A DNA stretch of 64,000 nucleotides, taken from contig NZ_QXQB01000001.1 in assembly GCF_003605435.1 (NCBI RefSeq), positions 186,001 to 250,000 of the forward strand, in the 5' to 3' direction. The notes below the pieces were generated by a model, which saw nothing but the letters and a program-made list of their open reading frames with translations, had not been told where the DNA came from and did no database searches. Position numbers and translations under genes: made by a program. The DNA comes from Paenibacillus pinisoli. GTDB taxonomy: Bacteria; Bacillota; Bacilli; Paenibacillales; Paenibacillaceae. This document shows positions 8,548-17,504 of this stretch, piece by piece. Position 1 is the stretch's first letter, and every line of letters starts with the position of its first letter.

Positions 8548-11500
8548 TCATTTTACACGGTGAACTTGGAGATAGCTGTTCATATTGCCGGAGATTAGGA
8601 CTTCAATCTCCTCTTTCTTCACCGTTCCATTGCTGTAATGCGCTGTAAAGACGAAGGTTTGCGTACCAGCTGGCAAGCTTTCGAAAGTTGAATCCCACAG
8701 CTCGCCCGTCCATCGGGTGTTCATTATCCCCGATACCTTTAGCTCTGTCCGAAATGCGCCCAAAGTTACCTCCACCCGCTCCGCTCTTGCAGCTGTTCCA
8801 GTAACAGTCGTATCCGCTTCAAGCATGAACCTCTCTCCAGCCCAAAAGACGTTGTAGCCTCGCGGCGACTCCCTGTTGCCGGACTTCTTCATATTATAAG
8901 CTTGGCGGTGCGCATTCCACAGATCCGTATGCTTCACCATCCCAGCAACACTTAACGGCAATACTTGCAACGTTTTTGTAAGGGAAACTGGAGCCGATTT
9001 TCCATCGCTTACCGTAAGCTTCATCGTCCATGTCCCAAGCTGGGTTAATCGTATACTAGGTCCGGTCGAAGGATATGGATGATCAAAGGTGTAGCTGTAT
9101 GGAAGCTTGGTCCCAGCAGGACTGATGAGCTCGAACTGAATGGACAACACATCCATGTCTTCATCGTTAACGTTGGTTGTGAAGGTTACGGTATCCCCTT
9201 CATAGACAGGCTGAGGCGACCAGGTAAAATTGGCAGCCGGCGGTCGATTCAGCACGATATAGAAGTACTTGGGCGCTGAATAAGGGCTCCAATCATAGCC
9301 GTCATATACTTGCACCTCAGCTCGGTATCTAGCGTTCTCCACAAGCCCGGCGCTCCTCGGCACATCTTGATAATTCCTTGACGAGGCAACCGAATTGCTG
9401 TCATAGACAAGCGCGCCATTATCACGCCTGATCTGCATCCTGTACCGCTGCCCGGCGTGTCCGTCAGGATCGCTCATTTGCCAAATGATACGCGGCGTTA
9501 ATGTATGGAATTCCGTAGCCGTCGCACTCGTGGTACCGCTTGGCGATGTAATCACAACGCTTGGCGGTCGGTTATGAACCAATAAGCTCTGCGTAACCTC
9601 GGCAGTCGCTCCATCATTGTCAGTGACAATTTGCCGGATTTGCCATCGTCCAATGGCAGCAAAGCTGCGTTCAAAGTCTGCCAGCTGTGTATAACGGTTC
9701 TGTGTACCGTTAGGCGGCGTTATAAAGTACAGATGCTTCTCGATATAGCCGTCCATATCAGTAGCCGTGCTAATGACCTTTACAATTGTGTCGATAAACG
9801 CTGGGTTAGGTAAGGTCGTGAAACCAGGAATCGGCCTTTGGTTGACGATATTAATTTCTCTCGTATCAATTTCACTCGCCGCTCCGAGCTGATCGGCTGC
9901 CCAATTCTCTAATCGATACTTGCCTTTCTGCTCAAAGGTGATGGATATGGCGGGCGTATCAAACGTCCGAATCTGGCCGTCTGGCGCCGTGAGCTTCCAA
10001 AAGGATTGCAAGCTGGCCACGTCTTCCGTATCCTTGTCAGTACGGGTTGACGTGTACGTGTAAGGCTCATAGATGTAGCCTGTCCAAGTTCCGTTCGTAA
10101 TGGACGATACCGGCACATGATTCAGCACATCAAAAGTATGGGTTTCGTATGTTGTAGCTCCATGCGGATCGGAAGCTTTGAGCTGCAGCATCCATGTGCC
10201 GACCGCCGCTTTGCCAAGTCCGAGGTCGCGTATCCGAAATGACAAATCCTTTGTCGTGCCCATTGCAAACTCCTTAGAACCGTATATGAGCGTCCATTGA
10301 TAGCTGACAGGATCTCCGTCTTGATCCGGACTCACGGTTCGGTTAATGACCGTGTTCAGATCATCACGGTAAGTCGGCTCCAGCGGATCAAAATGCGCAA
10401 TTGGCGGATAGTTGACGACATTCAAGAAATCCGTATACACATTAGACCACAAAGGCTCTGCTATAAGCGGTTTATCCTGTACGCGAAGCGATATGCTGTA
10501 CATGCCAAGAACCGGTAGTCCTAGCTGCGCTGTATACTGTTTGATGAGTGCGCCAGATGGTTTATTGGCTCCTTGATAGAGCTGCACATTGCCCTTCCTC
10601 ACCGTCCACATCCTTTGCCCAATTGGATCGTTATCGGGGTCATAGGATTGATCAGTGAACGTCGCCTCGCCGTTTAGGGATATCGTCTTATTGTCGATGG
10701 CAAAGAGCGCCACTGGCGGCCTATTGAATGGATTCGTGGATACGAATCGAATCGCTTCCGGCGACCATGCGCCGTCCAGATCCTTAACCCTTAAAGCAAT
10801 GAGATAGTCGGTATTCGGCTCAAGCACATGAGGCGCTTGGCCGTCCGTCCAACTGCTATCTTCTACGCGCTTCCATTTCCATACCTTTTGAATGACGCCC
10901 CGCTCGGGATAGGAATAACGATCAAGGTCATAGGATAGATCGGTGACCGTCAGCTTGCGGGTTGAATCGACGATTGCTTTGAAATCTGCTACTGGCGCTC
11001 GATGCACGTATACGACCATTCTCGAAAGGGAATCTCTGCTCCACTGGCGATATTCATCAAATTGCGACTTTACCGATGGATTGTCTTGTGCTTGAGCCAC
11101 AATCTCATACATGCCGACTTTTGTAAAATTCTTAATAGGCTCCTGCGCATATTGGCCTGTCCCTGCCAGCATCCCCATATTGTTTTCGTAGATTTCGGGG
11201 TCATGTTTGGTTCGCCAACGCTCCGTCTGCTTAGGATCGGATTCGGCATCCTCGTAATACGTTTGAATAGAAACCTCCGATGAATACTCCCCTGTCGCCG
11301 GATCGGCGTTCAGCAGGATATAGTTCGTCAGTTTTTTGACATTCGCAATCGCCGTGTCTTTCATATAGTTCATTGTGTTTATGGTGGCAGACGTTAGGTC
11401 GAGATTATCATAGAAAGCACCCAAGCTATTGTTGGAAGCTGCAATATTATTTAATGTGATGCGGTTCGTCGTGCTTCCAAGTCCTATGAAGTGTGCACTG

Positions 11501-13398
11501 TATTCTTTCAGCATTACAATCGTGTCATCATACACCAGTTCATCGTCCAGCTCTGGCATCAACCGGTCATGGACGTAGACAATGTAGTTGTTCTTGTTGT
11601 AATCCCAATGCGCCAGATATAGCAGCTCTTGCAAGCTCTTCTTATCCGCTTTGATCACCTGCATGTTCACGCGGATGTTTGCAGACCGGAGCTCTCTAAG
11701 CAACGGATTGAATTGGTCGCGGATTTCTTGCTCAGTGTAGGACGTGTCACCGATCATCAGATGCATATTGACTTCTCTCCGATCGGTGATGAAGCTGCTG
11801 AGATCAGAAAACGCCGTTTTCAAATTCCCGTTACTTATGAAGGTTCCATTATAGCTGAGATTCTCCAGCAGCCTGTAGATTTGCTCCTGATTGGCGGATG
11901 TGCCTAGTCCGATGAAGGACATATTGTGCTGCGCGAGCAATGCCGCAATCTCACCCATGCCATCAGGTCTGGTAATAGCGTTCATAGCAATATCGTCTAT
12001 CCGAACGTATATTTTCTCGGCATCAGGGCGTAATGGTGCTGCTGCGATAATATCCTTAATCGTGCGCGTGCTCGGATTGTACCAGTGAGGGTATCTTAAA
12101 ACATTCAAAGGTTTAAAGTCAGCAATTAGCTTGTCTTCGCCTGTGTCTATATTGAACATTCTGAAGCTATCATTTTGACGATAAAGAATATTTGAGCCTT
12201 GGGTATGGTAAAGAGTAGTTGAATTTTTGGCTTTAGAATCTGCTAAGATAGGAGCTGATATTGGACGAAGAGAGTTGGGGTCAAAAACATCGTCCATAAT
12301 AAAATATTTTCTGTCATAGGCAGGAGGTTCAGCCGTCATTAATAGTAGACGACCATCCTCCAGCGCTCGAAAATCATAGCCCGCAGGCAATTTAGGTAAA
12401 ATCAAAGTCCTTGAATCATCCTCTTGGTTGTACACATATATATCGTATGTGGATGTGCCCCACACCGGCGTTTTAACCGAATAAAAAAATAAACCATCTC
12501 GGGATAGTTCCATGGCCTTATGGATGTCTGTTCCCAAATAAATATACTTTTGATTGGGCAACCTGTAGTTTTTTGTGACCGATAATCTAGTCGTAGTTCC
12601 CCCATAGAAAATACGCTCATAAAAATGATTATCTTTGCCCATAATCAAATGCTTACTAGCTGTCATCGGGGCTTCCGTTGAAATCCGCTCTTTATCTGGA
12701 AAATTCACATGTACAGAAGCATTAGGATCAATGACAGGGTTCTGCCAATTTATACGATATGTTCCATGCCAGAAATAGTGGCCGCCAGCAAAGACGTAGA
12801 GATTGCCATCCGGTGCCACTACCCAATCCCCATTAGATTCATGCGTATTGTTTATACCAGAATTTAGCTTGGTTTGAAGATCGAGTACTCCCGCAGCAGC
12901 ACCAGTCCGATAAATGATCAGATCATTTGGTAAAACATAATGAATAGAACTATTGTGGATGAGGGCTTTTTTCACTAGCGTCACGTCTTCAGTGATCATA
13001 TCGTATTGATATAAATCATAAGGATGACCGCCGGGTTGCCCATTGTCGCCAGAAAAGTAAATCGCATTATGCCCTTCATTAGACTCGTCGACTATGACAT
13101 TGTAGTCCACACCGGAAGCCTGCAGCGCTGGAATCAGAAACTCGTTAACCCGATTCTGTACCTCGTTCTTCTTATACTTGGTGTTGCCTACGTCAACGAT
13201 TACATCAACTTTCTTCTTGGCCTTCACTTCAAAGTCTACGAGCGGGGCCAGGTTCTTAACCTCTGTATCTACAGGGCTTGCGCTAACTGGCGGCCTGCTG
13301 AGGATTAGGATCAGAAGAAATATGAGCGTAAAAGAAAAGAGCCTGCTTTTAAACAGACCCTCGTGGTCATTCAGTTTAAACATATTAATCACCTTCAT
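8548..13398 (-). CDS. Giant secreted PKD-like protein with duplicated alpha/beta module
   Basis: 1616 residues from ATG at 13398, whose ATGA overlaps the stop of the preceding gene; a second in-frame ATG at 13383 also has an AAGGTGAT site. A signal/anchor helix spans ~20-40. An alpha/beta motif occurs twice: VDVIVDVGNTKYKKNEV (64-80) and VNMHLMIGDTSYTEQEI (543-559). Each is later followed by a matching FIGLG strand (495 and 637). In the first copy the halves are separated by ~345 residues that read as repeated beta blades (110-455). From ~800 to ~1500 come about six PKD/Ig-like repeats marked by D-x-D-x-D and NRPPxA/V joints. Few Cys. No enzyme motif was recognised. Likely an extracellular or wall-associated protein; function unknown. 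Confidence 0.75.
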   Translation of the reverse strand: MKVINMFKLNDHEGLFKSRLFSFTLIFLLILILSRPPVSASPVDTEVKNLAPLVDFEVKAKKKVDVIVDVGNTKYKKNEVQNRVNEFLIPALQASGVDYNVIVDESNEGHNAIYFSGDNGQPGGHPYDLYQYDMITEDVTLVKKALIHNSSIHYVLPNDLIIYRTGAAAGVLDLQTKLNSGINNTHESNGDWVVAPDGNLYVFAGGHYFWHGTYRINWQNPVIDPNASVHVNFPDKERISTEAPMTASKHLIMGKDNHFYERIFYGGTTTRLSVTKNYRLPNQKYIYLGTDIHKAMELSRDGLFFYSVKTPVWGTSTYDIYVYNQEDDSRTLILPKLPAGYDFRALEDGRLLLMTAEPPAYDRKYFIMDDVFDPNSLRPISAPILADSKAKNSTTLYHTQGSNILYRQNDSFRMFNIDTGEDKLIADFKPLNVLRYPHWYNPSTRTIKDIIAAAPLRPDAEKIYVRIDDIAMNAITRPDGMGEIAALLAQHNMSFIGLGTSANQEQIYRLLENLSYNGTFISNGNLKTAFSDLSSFITDRREVNMHLMIGDTSYTEQEIRDQFNPLLRELRSANIRVNMQVIKADKKSLQELLYLAHWDYNKNNYIVYVHDRLMPELDDELVYDDTIVMLKEYSAHFIGLGSTTNRITLNNIAASNNSLGAFYDNLDLTSATINTMNYMKDTAIANVKKLTNYILLNADPATGEYSSEVSIQTYYEDAESDPKQTERWRTKHDPEIYENNMGMLAGTGQYAQEPIKNFTKVGMYEIVAQAQDNPSVKSQFDEYRQWSRDSLSRMVVYVHRAPVADFKAIVDSTRKLTVTDLSYDLDRYSYPERGVIQKVWKWKRVEDSSWTDGQAPHVLEPNTDYLIALRVKDLDGAWSPEAIRFVSTNPFNRPPVALFAIDNKTISLNGEATFTDQSYDPDNDPIGQRMWTVRKGNVQLYQGANKPSGALIKQYTAQLGLPVLGMYSISLRVQDKPLIAEPLWSNVYTDFLNVVNYPPIAHFDPLEPTYRDDLNTVINRTVSPDQDGDPVSYQWTLIYGSKEFAMGTTKDLSFRIRDLGLGKAAVGTWMLQLKASDPHGATTYETHTFDVLNHVPVSSITNGTWTGYIYEPYTYTSTRTDKDTEDVASLQSFWKLTAPDGQIRTFDTPAISITFEQKGKYRLENWAADQLGAASEIDTREINIVNQRPIPGFTTLPNPAFIDTIVKVISTATDMDGYIEKHLYFITPPNGTQNRYTQLADFERSFAAIGRWQIRQIVTDNDGATAEVTQSLLVHNRPPSVVITSPSGTTSATATEFHTLTPRIIWQMSDPDGHAGQRYRMQIRRDNGALVYDSNSVASSRNYQDVPRSAGLVENARYRAEVQVYDGYDWSPYSAPKYFYIVLNRPPAANFTWSPQPVYEGDTVTFTTNVNDEDMDVLSIQFELISPAGTKLPYSYTFDHPYPSTGPSIRLTQLGTWTMKLTVSDGKSAPVSLTKTLQVLPLSVAGMVKHTDLWNAHRQAYNMKKSGNRESPRGYNVFWAGERFMLEADTTVTGTAARAERVEVTLGAFRTELKVSGIMNTRWTGELWDSTFESLPAGTQTFVFTAHYSNGTVKKEEIEVLISGNMNSYLQVHRVK

Positions 13399-15608
13399 TC
13401 CCAGGTTTGGCTTCGGCGACGATCACTCGCTGTCACAAAAGCCGGAATCGTCTCTTGACCAAACTCTTCTATCGTTTCTTTATGAAATTGATATTTGCCA
13501 ACATGATCGGCATAGTAAATAACCTCTTTTGCCTCGCCTTCATCAATGAGTCTTCGTTGTTCACTGAATATTCCGTCATTATTGGCGTCAAAGATGACAT
13601 ACCATCTTCCCCATGCAAGGATGTCTCCATCTGGAGAATAAGAATTGTCCTTGAGGACAAATTTTGCTTTGTTCATATGTTTCGGATCGCGGTATTCAAT
13701 CATAGATTCAGCCGATATGGCTGTAACAGGCGGCAAGTCAGGCTTGATTGTCACGATGCGGGAAGTGGTATCCCTAAATCCCGCCGTATTTTCGACGCTT
13801 AGAGTCACGATGTAATCTCCTGGCTGCTTAAATAGCACATCAAAGCGGTCCTTGCCATCTAAGCTGCCCTCATACTTGATCATGCTCTGAGGAATATCGT
13901 CGTATAGCGCTTTAACCGTCCATTGATTTTTACTTTGGATGACTGGATAACGCGAAGAGGTAAACGAGAATTCCGAGAAGGTGACTTTACGATTTTCTTT
14001 TAGCGTTCCCGATTGGTAGATGTTTGCCTGTATATATGGTTCTGTCACAACCAGGCTATGCAGTGCACAATCTCGCTCACCGTCATTATCCCTAACACAT
14101 AACTGCACTTTTTGCGGGCCAAGCTTGTTGTAATAGACTTCTCCTGCAGGAAGATTCCCTATGCTGCCGATTGCATTCGGTGTTTGCCATGTATACGTTT
14201 CAATCGTACCGTCCGGATCGTACGAGTCTGTACCATCCAGCGTAATATCGTCACCAAGCATGACTTCGAAAGGGGCATGAATTATGGCGACTGGCCCCAG
14301 TCCCTTAGCAGGCGGATCAGGCGCTTTTGCTTTGTATACGTTGGTTGAAGCATGAATTTTGCCTGTGTCCATGCACTTACCATATACAGGATCAACATAA
14401 TACGAACTTGGCTTATAACAAGCTCTTACGCGTCCCACAAACACTTCGTCATGTGAATCTTTGTTTGTCATTCTAGATGCCGGTATGACAAAATCAAATG
14501 TCCTGCTGATTTTCATATTTCGATTTGCTGGAATGGCCTTATCTTCAAACTTTTGATCACCAAGCTCGTTGTTCAAATACACATCGTAGTGAGAAATGGC
14601 TCCCGGGTCTTTAATGTCTGCTATCTCAGCATTTATTGTGACCCTAACTTTAACATCCTTGTTCTCGAAGCGAGCACTATTTGGCTCAGGCATTATTTCT
14701 CCAGTGATATAAGCTGTAGCAGTCTTGGCGTAATTAAAAGTAATAGTGCCTCCATAGGTATACGTCTCGTATTCTGCTTCTGCTTGGAGGTAATACTGCA
14801 AATTGAACGGATAACCGTAACATTGAGCATGTCCTGTGTAGAAAGCGGGATTGGATGCTGGGATTTGGTTTTTCTCTGAGAATCCATAGAATTCTGCTTT
14901 GTACTGCAATGCTAATCTTGGATTTTTCGGGTCATAATCTTTCAGTCCTAGAGCAGTATGTTTATTCATCTTTGATGTATGTGTTTTTGGTGGAATAATA
15001 ATCGTATTTTTCTTTACAAATTTTGCATCAACAATTTCTCCCTTACTATTCAGCCATACGGCCGGATGATTATTAAGGTCTATATTCATATAGCCCACTA
15101 TTTCAGCCATTTGTGCATAGGGTGGGTAATACGTTGGTAGGGAAGCTGCTGCCTCTCGGAAATAATCTTTTCTAAATTGAGAATGCGTGTCGGTACTGAA
15201 ACTGTTTACCTGCCATTTCCTACCGTCACTATATCGACAAAATGCATTGCCTGGTGTTTTTTCAAATACTGTTCCTTTTCCATTAAATGCAGATTCAAAG
15301 CCGTTGACTGTTTCTTTACGCAACTTTTTTTCTCCAGCTATCACGACTTTTACTGTTCTAGTATTTGCATCTGATTTAAATGAAACTATGCTGCCTTTAC
15401 CTCTAAAAGAATAGCTGCTTGATATAATTGACCCGGCTTCTTTCGGCCAGTCTATTTTAAGTTCAATTTGAGTCTCTTTATCAGATGTTGAATCAGCTAT
15501 AAAATAAGTACTTTGCAGAGTTGTATTAGCATTTACAGTAGTATTAGCTAATAAGAGAAGTGACGATACAACACTAAATAGTATGATCAGAGATAATGTC
15601 TTTCTCAA
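13395..15608 (-). CDS. Large secreted PKD-domain protein
   Basis: 737 residues. TTG start at 15608, 5 bp after the stalk-gene stop and with AAGGAA 8 nt upstream. Residues 1-28 are a signal peptide ending in TTVNANT. The N-terminal half (30-420) is beta-rich, contains several Cys (for example CRYSDGRKW, GHAQCYGYPF, RACYKPSSYY, KCMDTGK) and matches no family I know. A PKD domain follows (~435-525: GDDITLDGTDSYDPDGTIE, ETYTW), then two more Ig-like repeats. It ends in FDANNDGIFSEQRRL and TASDRRRSQTWE. The stop overlaps the next start by 4 bp (ATGA), indicating translational coupling to the giant protein. The two may assemble at the cell surface (inference). Confidence 0.75.
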   Translation of the reverse strand: MRKTLSLIILFSVVSSLLLLANTTVNANTTLQSTYFIADSTSDKETQIELKIDWPKEAGSIISSSYSFRGKGSIVSFKSDANTRTVKVVIAGEKKLRKETVNGFESAFNGKGTVFEKTPGNAFCRYSDGRKWQVNSFSTDTHSQFRKDYFREAAASLPTYYPPYAQMAEIVGYMNIDLNNHPAVWLNSKGEIVDAKFVKKNTIIIPPKTHTSKMNKHTALGLKDYDPKNPRLALQYKAEFYGFSEKNQIPASNPAFYTGHAQCYGYPFNLQYYLQAEAEYETYTYGGTITFNYAKTATAYITGEIMPEPNSARFENKDVKVRVTINAEIADIKDPGAISHYDVYLNNELGDQKFEDKAIPANRNMKISRTFDFVIPASRMTNKDSHDEVFVGRVRACYKPSSYYVDPVYGKCMDTGKIHASTNVYKAKAPDPPAKGLGPVAIIHAPFEVMLGDDITLDGTDSYDPDGTIETYTWQTPNAIGSIGNLPAGEVYYNKLGPQKVQLCVRDNDGERDCALHSLVVTEPYIQANIYQSGTLKENRKVTFSEFSFTSSRYPVIQSKNQWTVKALYDDIPQSMIKYEGSLDGKDRFDVLFKQPGDYIVTLSVENTAGFRDTTSRIVTIKPDLPPVTAISAESMIEYRDPKHMNKAKFVLKDNSYSPDGDILAWGRWYVIFDANNDGIFSEQRRLIDEGEAKEVIYYADHVGKYQFHKETIEEFGQETIPAFVTASDRRRSQTWE

Positions 15609-15613
15609 TTCAC

Positions 15614-16573
15614 TTATTCCTTTCCAACTGCAATTAATTCGTTCGATGTTGCATTGTTATAAGATAAAAAGACTCCAATCGTATCAAATGGCTTTTCACT
15701 TAAATAGTCAATCTGGACGTTGGTGCTTGTAATAGATTCGCTTGGTTTAAGTATCCAACCATCTAAAACTTCAGTGTTATTCATGGTCCCATAAGTAATA
15801 GAATTAGAGTTAAGTAAACGTCCATGAGTTTCACTCGTAGCTGTAAACCACCCAACTTTTTCATTTAAATCTAAACCATCATATCTAATAACTTTTTTTG
15901 ATGTATTTTCTAAGGTTATTTTGCTCCAAACAACATATTTAGCACGAGAGAAATACTGAAGATTATATTTATTATTCAAATTCTTAGCCTCCGCTGAGTC
16001 TGCTTTATACAAATAAACATCATGCACCGTCAGCTTTAAACCTCCAGCTTCTAGTACAATTGGAAAGTTCGTAACCACTTTTAATTCTTTAAAATTGCCG
16101 AGATTATGCTTCCCCACCGAAGGATCATCCGACGTAATCAACACCGTCCTAGTCTTATCATCAAAATCAATTTGCGCCCCAAGAGACTCCGCAATAAAAC
16201 GCAACGGAATAAAGACACGTCCGTTCTTCAGCTCTGCAACGGTATCCATCGGGACCGTCCTGCCATTGACGCTAAGATCCTGCTGTCCCACTGTCATAAT
16301 GATAATCGTCTTGTTCTTCTCCATCGTCACTGTACGGGCTTTAGCATCCCATTCAATGTTATCATCTAGCACGCCCAACGCATTGCCTACCATACGAACC
16401 GAGCCCATTGTACGATAATCCTTATTAATATAAGGCTGAGGCTCACCAGCAGGTGTCACAAATAGGGTTCCGTTAATCTTAATCTGCGGCACCTTGCCTG
16501 CTGCTCCTGCAGCGGGAACCATCAGTACGCTCATTAATAGAAAGAATGCTGCTACATAAATCATTTTCTTCAT
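15614..16573 (-). CDS. Stalk-domain protein (copper amine oxidase N-terminal-like)
   Basis: 319 residues from ATG at 16573 with GGAG 8 nt upstream; an upstream GTG at 16618 has no signal-compatible N-terminus. Signal peptide 1-25 (VPAAGAAGK). Residues ~28-155 are a stalk domain: VPQIKINGTLF, MVGNALGVLDDNIEWDAKART, then GRVFIPLRFIAESLGAQIDFDDKTRTVLI. Family knowledge: this domain is common on extracellular proteins of Paenibacillus and Clostridium and links or supports other domains; it is not an oxidase by itself. The C-terminal ~150 residues are beta-rich and unassigned. It is followed 5 bp later by the PKD-protein gene, so the products probably act together. Confidence 0.8.
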   Translation of the reverse strand: MKKMIYVAAFFLLMSVLMVPAAGAAGKVPQIKINGTLFVTPAGEPQPYINKDYRTMGSVRMVGNALGVLDDNIEWDAKARTVTMEKNKTIIIMTVGQQDLSVNGRTVPMDTVAELKNGRVFIPLRFIAESLGAQIDFDDKTRTVLITSDDPSVGKHNLGNFKELKVVTNFPIVLEAGGLKLTVHDVYLYKADSAEAKNLNNKYNLQYFSRAKYVVWSKITLENTSKKVIRYDGLDLNEKVGWFTATSETHGRLLNSNSITYGTMNNTEVLDGWILKPSESITSTNVQIDYLSEKPFDTIGVFLSYNNATSNELIAVGKE

Positions 16574-16574
16574 G

Positions 16575-16700
16575 TCATACACTCCAATCTCTAAAATAAT
16601 GAAGCGCAACAACTTCACTTGTTCGCGCTAATTGAAAAACGCTGATTCCTTTATATCGACATAATGTTCCATCATTGTAAATATAAAGAGTAAATTCCAT
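16575..16700 (-). CDS. Small ORF (41 aa) leading the secreted-protein operon
   Basis: ATG at 16700 with GGGAG 8 nt upstream. It encodes 41 residues (MEFTLYIYNDGTLCRYKG ... ALHYFRDWSV) and stops at 16575, one base before the stalk-gene ATG. The strong site and the tight junction suggest a real, translationally coupled gene. No signal peptide or membrane helix; one Cys. Function unknown. It could also act as a translational leader for the stalk gene. Confidence 0.5.
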   Translation of the reverse strand: MEFTLYIYNDGTLCRYKGISVFQLARTSEVVALHYFRDWSV

Positions 16701-16743
16701 CAAAATCACTCCCGTCAAGTCTTACAAACAGCTACATCTAGAC

Positions 16744-16796
16744 GCAAAAAAGCACCAAACACATAGAGAAATAAATCTCTATCCGCTCGGTGCTTC
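16744..16796 (-). terminator. Terminator-like hairpin between lipoprotein gene and secreted-protein operon
   Basis: Two nested stems, AGCACC/GGTGCT and ATAGAG/CTCTAT, then T6 on the minus strand. It ends only ~44 bp before the small ORF. It may end the lipoprotein transcript, or act as an attenuator if the promoter candidate at 16829-16857 is used. Confidence 0.7.
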
Positions 16797-16828
16797 CGAA
16801 TTCGACTTAGTAGATATCCATTGGCGAT

Positions 16829-16857
16829 ATCATAACACTTATGGATAAATTTGTCGA
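16829..16857 (-). promoter_or_regulatory. Candidate sigma-A promoter upstream of the secreted-protein operon
   Basis: On the minus strand TCGACA (16852-16857), a 17-bp spacer, and TATGAT (16829-16834), each one base off consensus. Transcripts from here would pass through the hairpin at 16744-16796 before the operon. Confidence 0.4.
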
Positions 16858-16874
16858 TAGTGAATCGACAATTT

Positions 16875-17378
16875 TTATTTGAATGTGGTAGAGCTTTTTA
16901 CAAGTACAGAATCATATTGATTGTAATCCATTCTTCTCTCAAACACTTTTGCGCTATTTAAAGTAAAGCTATCCATACGCAGCCCCTTCCCTTCCTCCAG
17001 CAACACGATGGCTTTGTGGGAACCCCGGTTCTCAATCCAAAACTTAAGCTTGCCACTCAAATAATTGTTATATAAAAAATAAGTGTCATCCCCGCGCTTA
17101 ACGACAAGCTGCCAATGATGGCGTTCATTCCACAAATATTGGCCCGGCTTGCTCTGATCCTCGACAGGTGCCGGGTCAATATACATGCGAATTTGCTCCA
17201 GCTCGCCGTCTCCGTCCAAGTCCTGATGCATACTGTCAGCCAGGAATGCGCCTTCATTAATCGGCGCTGACTCCGCTTTTATTTTCACAAGATCATTGGC
17301 AGAATTAGAGGCCGTACATCCGGCGCTTATGACAAAAACAAGCAGCAGCAACGCCAGCCTGGTCACGATTTTCATCAT
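16875..17378 (-). CDS. Lipoprotein with a DxDxDG-type motif, unknown function
   Basis: 167 residues. ATG-ATG start at 17378/17375 after a G-rich site; the second ATG has better spacing. Hydrophobic signal and lipobox LVFVISAGC place Cys21 as the lipidated residue, so it is anchored on the outer face of the membrane. The mature part has DLDGDGELEQIRMYI (residues ~54-68), the Ca-binding-like loop seen in VCBS/FG-GAP repeat proteins. It stands alone downstream of the sigma-factor gene, which could control it (inference). Confidence 0.75.
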   Translation of the reverse strand: MMKIVTRLALLLLVFVISAGCTASNSANDLVKIKAESAPINEGAFLADSMHQDLDGDGELEQIRMYIDPAPVEDQSKPGQYLWNERHHWQLVVKRGDDTYFLYNNYLSGKLKFWIENRGSHKAIVLLEEGKGLRMDSFTLNSAKVFERRMDYNQYDSVLVKSSTTFK

Positions 17379-17504
17379 CTCCCCCCCATCTGCTATTCAA
17401 GTCAGGTGCAGAAATTCATCGTATGTAATATCTAAATCTATTGTATCTGATCAGAGAGCTCATTAGAAGAAACACGTTGAAAAAAATCCCATATCATCAA
17501 TGCT

